From CAMCXT01 sp046302715 (lineage in GTDB: Bacteria > Bacteroidota > Bacteroidia > M30B66): DNA of 15,869 bases. Position numbers and translations under genes: made by a program. Below the pieces are notes generated by a model that was given only the letters and a program-made list of their open reading frames with translations, did no database searches and was not told the origin of the DNA. The DNA lies in contig JBKCHQ010000187.1 of NCBI GenBank assembly GCA_046302715.1, positions 1 to 15,869 of the forward strand, in the 5' to 3' direction. Positions within the stretch are counted from its first letter, which is position 1, and each line of letters opens with the position of its first letter. Shown here piece by piece: positions 15,126 to 15,869 of the stretch.

Positions 15126-15722
15126 TTAGAGTTTAGGGGTTACATGAACTATGCAGTTGATTCTACTTTTAAAGTCTTCCCATTCTATTTCAATCTTATC
15201 TTTATTAGGGGGCCAAGGGTCGCGAAGTATAACCTTGTAGGGTATTTCCCTTTTATTTTTGTAATAAAACCGAATGCCGGTTAACACATAAGCGTGACCA
15301 ACTTCTTGCCCTGGCATATTAAGTCCAATTATTACTGGGTATTTATAAGCCAAGGCATCTATTAAGTCCTTTGCAATGACATTTGAAACTTGCCAAGCTT
15401 TTATCTGCATGCCGTTATAATCCCAACCATTTGCTGCCCTTGTCATTATGTAGCAATCTGCAGGTTCGTTTACTATTTTGCCATATGCTTTTTTTACTAT
15501 ATCTTTCTGTTCTACCTTTACACCTTGATAATTCAAAACCATTTTAATACACGCAGCCCAACACCAATTGTCATATTCTTGTTCTGCATGATAAAATTTA
15601 AACTGATCAGTTAAAACTGCAGCACAAAAATCATTTTTATCGCCCATTTGATATATTTCGCCTTGTGCATTTATTGCATATGCTTTAATCAAGTAAAGAA
15701 TAATTAAAAGGTGTTTTTTCAT
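15126..15722 (-). CDS. Exported papain-like cysteine peptidase (C39-like / AvrRpt2-like)
   Basis: 198 residues with a signal peptide (MKKHLLIILYLIKAYAINAQ). The mature protein has the clan CA arrangement. The oxyanion Gln is probably Q48, followed by NWCWAACIKMVLNYQG with nucleophile C54. Then come GHAYVLTGI with H143, and RDPWPP with D168 as the third residue. The spacing and the CWAA motif fit Peptidase_C39_2 or the papain-like AvrRpt2 family. The whole mature part is one compact protease domain with no extra module and no T9SS tail. The substrate is unknown: bacteriocin leader processing, host-protein cleavage and rival-directed toxin are all possible, and no ABC transporter is nearby. It is the first gene of a pair with the MORN protein. 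Confidence 0.8.
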   Translation of the reverse strand: MKKHLLIILYLIKAYAINAQGEIYQMGDKNDFCAAVLTDQFKFYHAEQEYDNWCWAACIKMVLNYQGVKVEQKDIVKKAYGKIVNEPADCYIMTRAANGWDYNGMQIKAWQVSNVIAKDLIDALAYKYPVIIGLNMPGQEVGHAYVLTGIRFYYKNKREIPYKVILRDPWPPNKDKIEIEWEDFKSRINCIVHVTPKL

Positions 15723-15798
15723 TTTGAAAAAATTTTAAGTGTAAATTAATTAAACAAATATTGAATCTTATTCAATTTTTCCTTAATTCTAGCATCAA

Positions 15799-15806
15799 CA
15801 AATTTA
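15799..15806 (-). promoter_or_regulatory. Candidate -7 element for the peptidase-MORN unit
   Basis: TAAATTTG on the minus strand matches TAnnTTTG and lies 76 bases upstream of the peptidase ATG. No -33 TTG is seen and the region is very AT-rich, so this is tentative. Between it and the gene, 15760-15776 contains a small hairpin (ATTGAAT, 3-base loop, ATTCAAT) that would sit in the leader. I see nothing else in 15723-15869. Confidence 0.3.
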
Positions 15807-15869
15807 TAATTAATGATGTATTTTCATTTTTACTTCGTTAACCTCTTGCTAATGCGTATTGTTCACATT

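Noticed and set aside
14638..15722. Calling the peptidase and MORN genes a toxin-immunity or bacteriocin-maturation system
   Set aside because: No transporter, precursor peptide or delivery module is visible, so the function cannot be assigned from adjacency alone.
15760..15776. Small hairpin followed by T residues as a terminator
   Set aside because: Only 7 A/T-rich base pairs in a very AT-rich stretch; no gene ends there within the window.

Overview
This window comes from a member of the phylum Bacteroidota, probably of the flavobacterial kind. Four signs support that. Two secreted proteins end in the two different type IX secretion (T9SS) sorting domains. There is a DUF3078 outer-membrane-type protein. 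Several genes are preceded by the Bacteroidota promoter element TAnnTTTG. Start codons generally lack a Shine-Dalgarno sequence. The genus cannot be fixed from the sequence alone.

Layout. Positions 1-2424 read leftward as an apparent dxr-rseP operon (isoprenoid precursor enzyme, then site-2 protease, cut by the window edge). Its promoter overlaps that of the divergent dtd gene. Rightward from 2441 come dtd (D-aminoacyl-tRNA deacylase), typA/bipA (ribosome-associated GTPase) and a secreted protein with a type A T9SS tail. This last gene meets a leftward gene for a larger secreted protein with a type B T9SS tail, with one base between the two stop codons. From 13391 down to 7150 everything reads leftward: a PTH2-like protein with an apparent frameshift, mscL, a DUF3078 protein, an RlmI-type rRNA methyltransferase, a MATE exporter, and a PhoB/PhoR-like response regulator and histidine kinase pair.

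About 13417-14570 is a dead IS3-family insertion sequence. Both transposase reading frames can be followed, but they carry seven in-frame stop codons and a substitution at a catalytic Asp position. Inside it is a perfect 20-bp inverted repeat. To its right, in visibly AT-rich DNA, lies a two-gene unit: a secreted papain-like cysteine peptidase followed 5 bases later by a secreted MORN-repeat protein. This is the only clearly accessory part of the window and the best candidate for something undescribed. The sequence alone does not show that the two proteins form a system.

Most of the window is ordinary housekeeping and envelope biology: precursor supply, envelope stress proteolysis, osmotic protection, drug or metabolite export, rRNA modification, tRNA quality control and surface display. 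No tRNA, rRNA, CRISPR array, riboswitch or strong intrinsic terminator was found. Apart from the transposon remnant, no gene-free stretch exceeds 300 bases.
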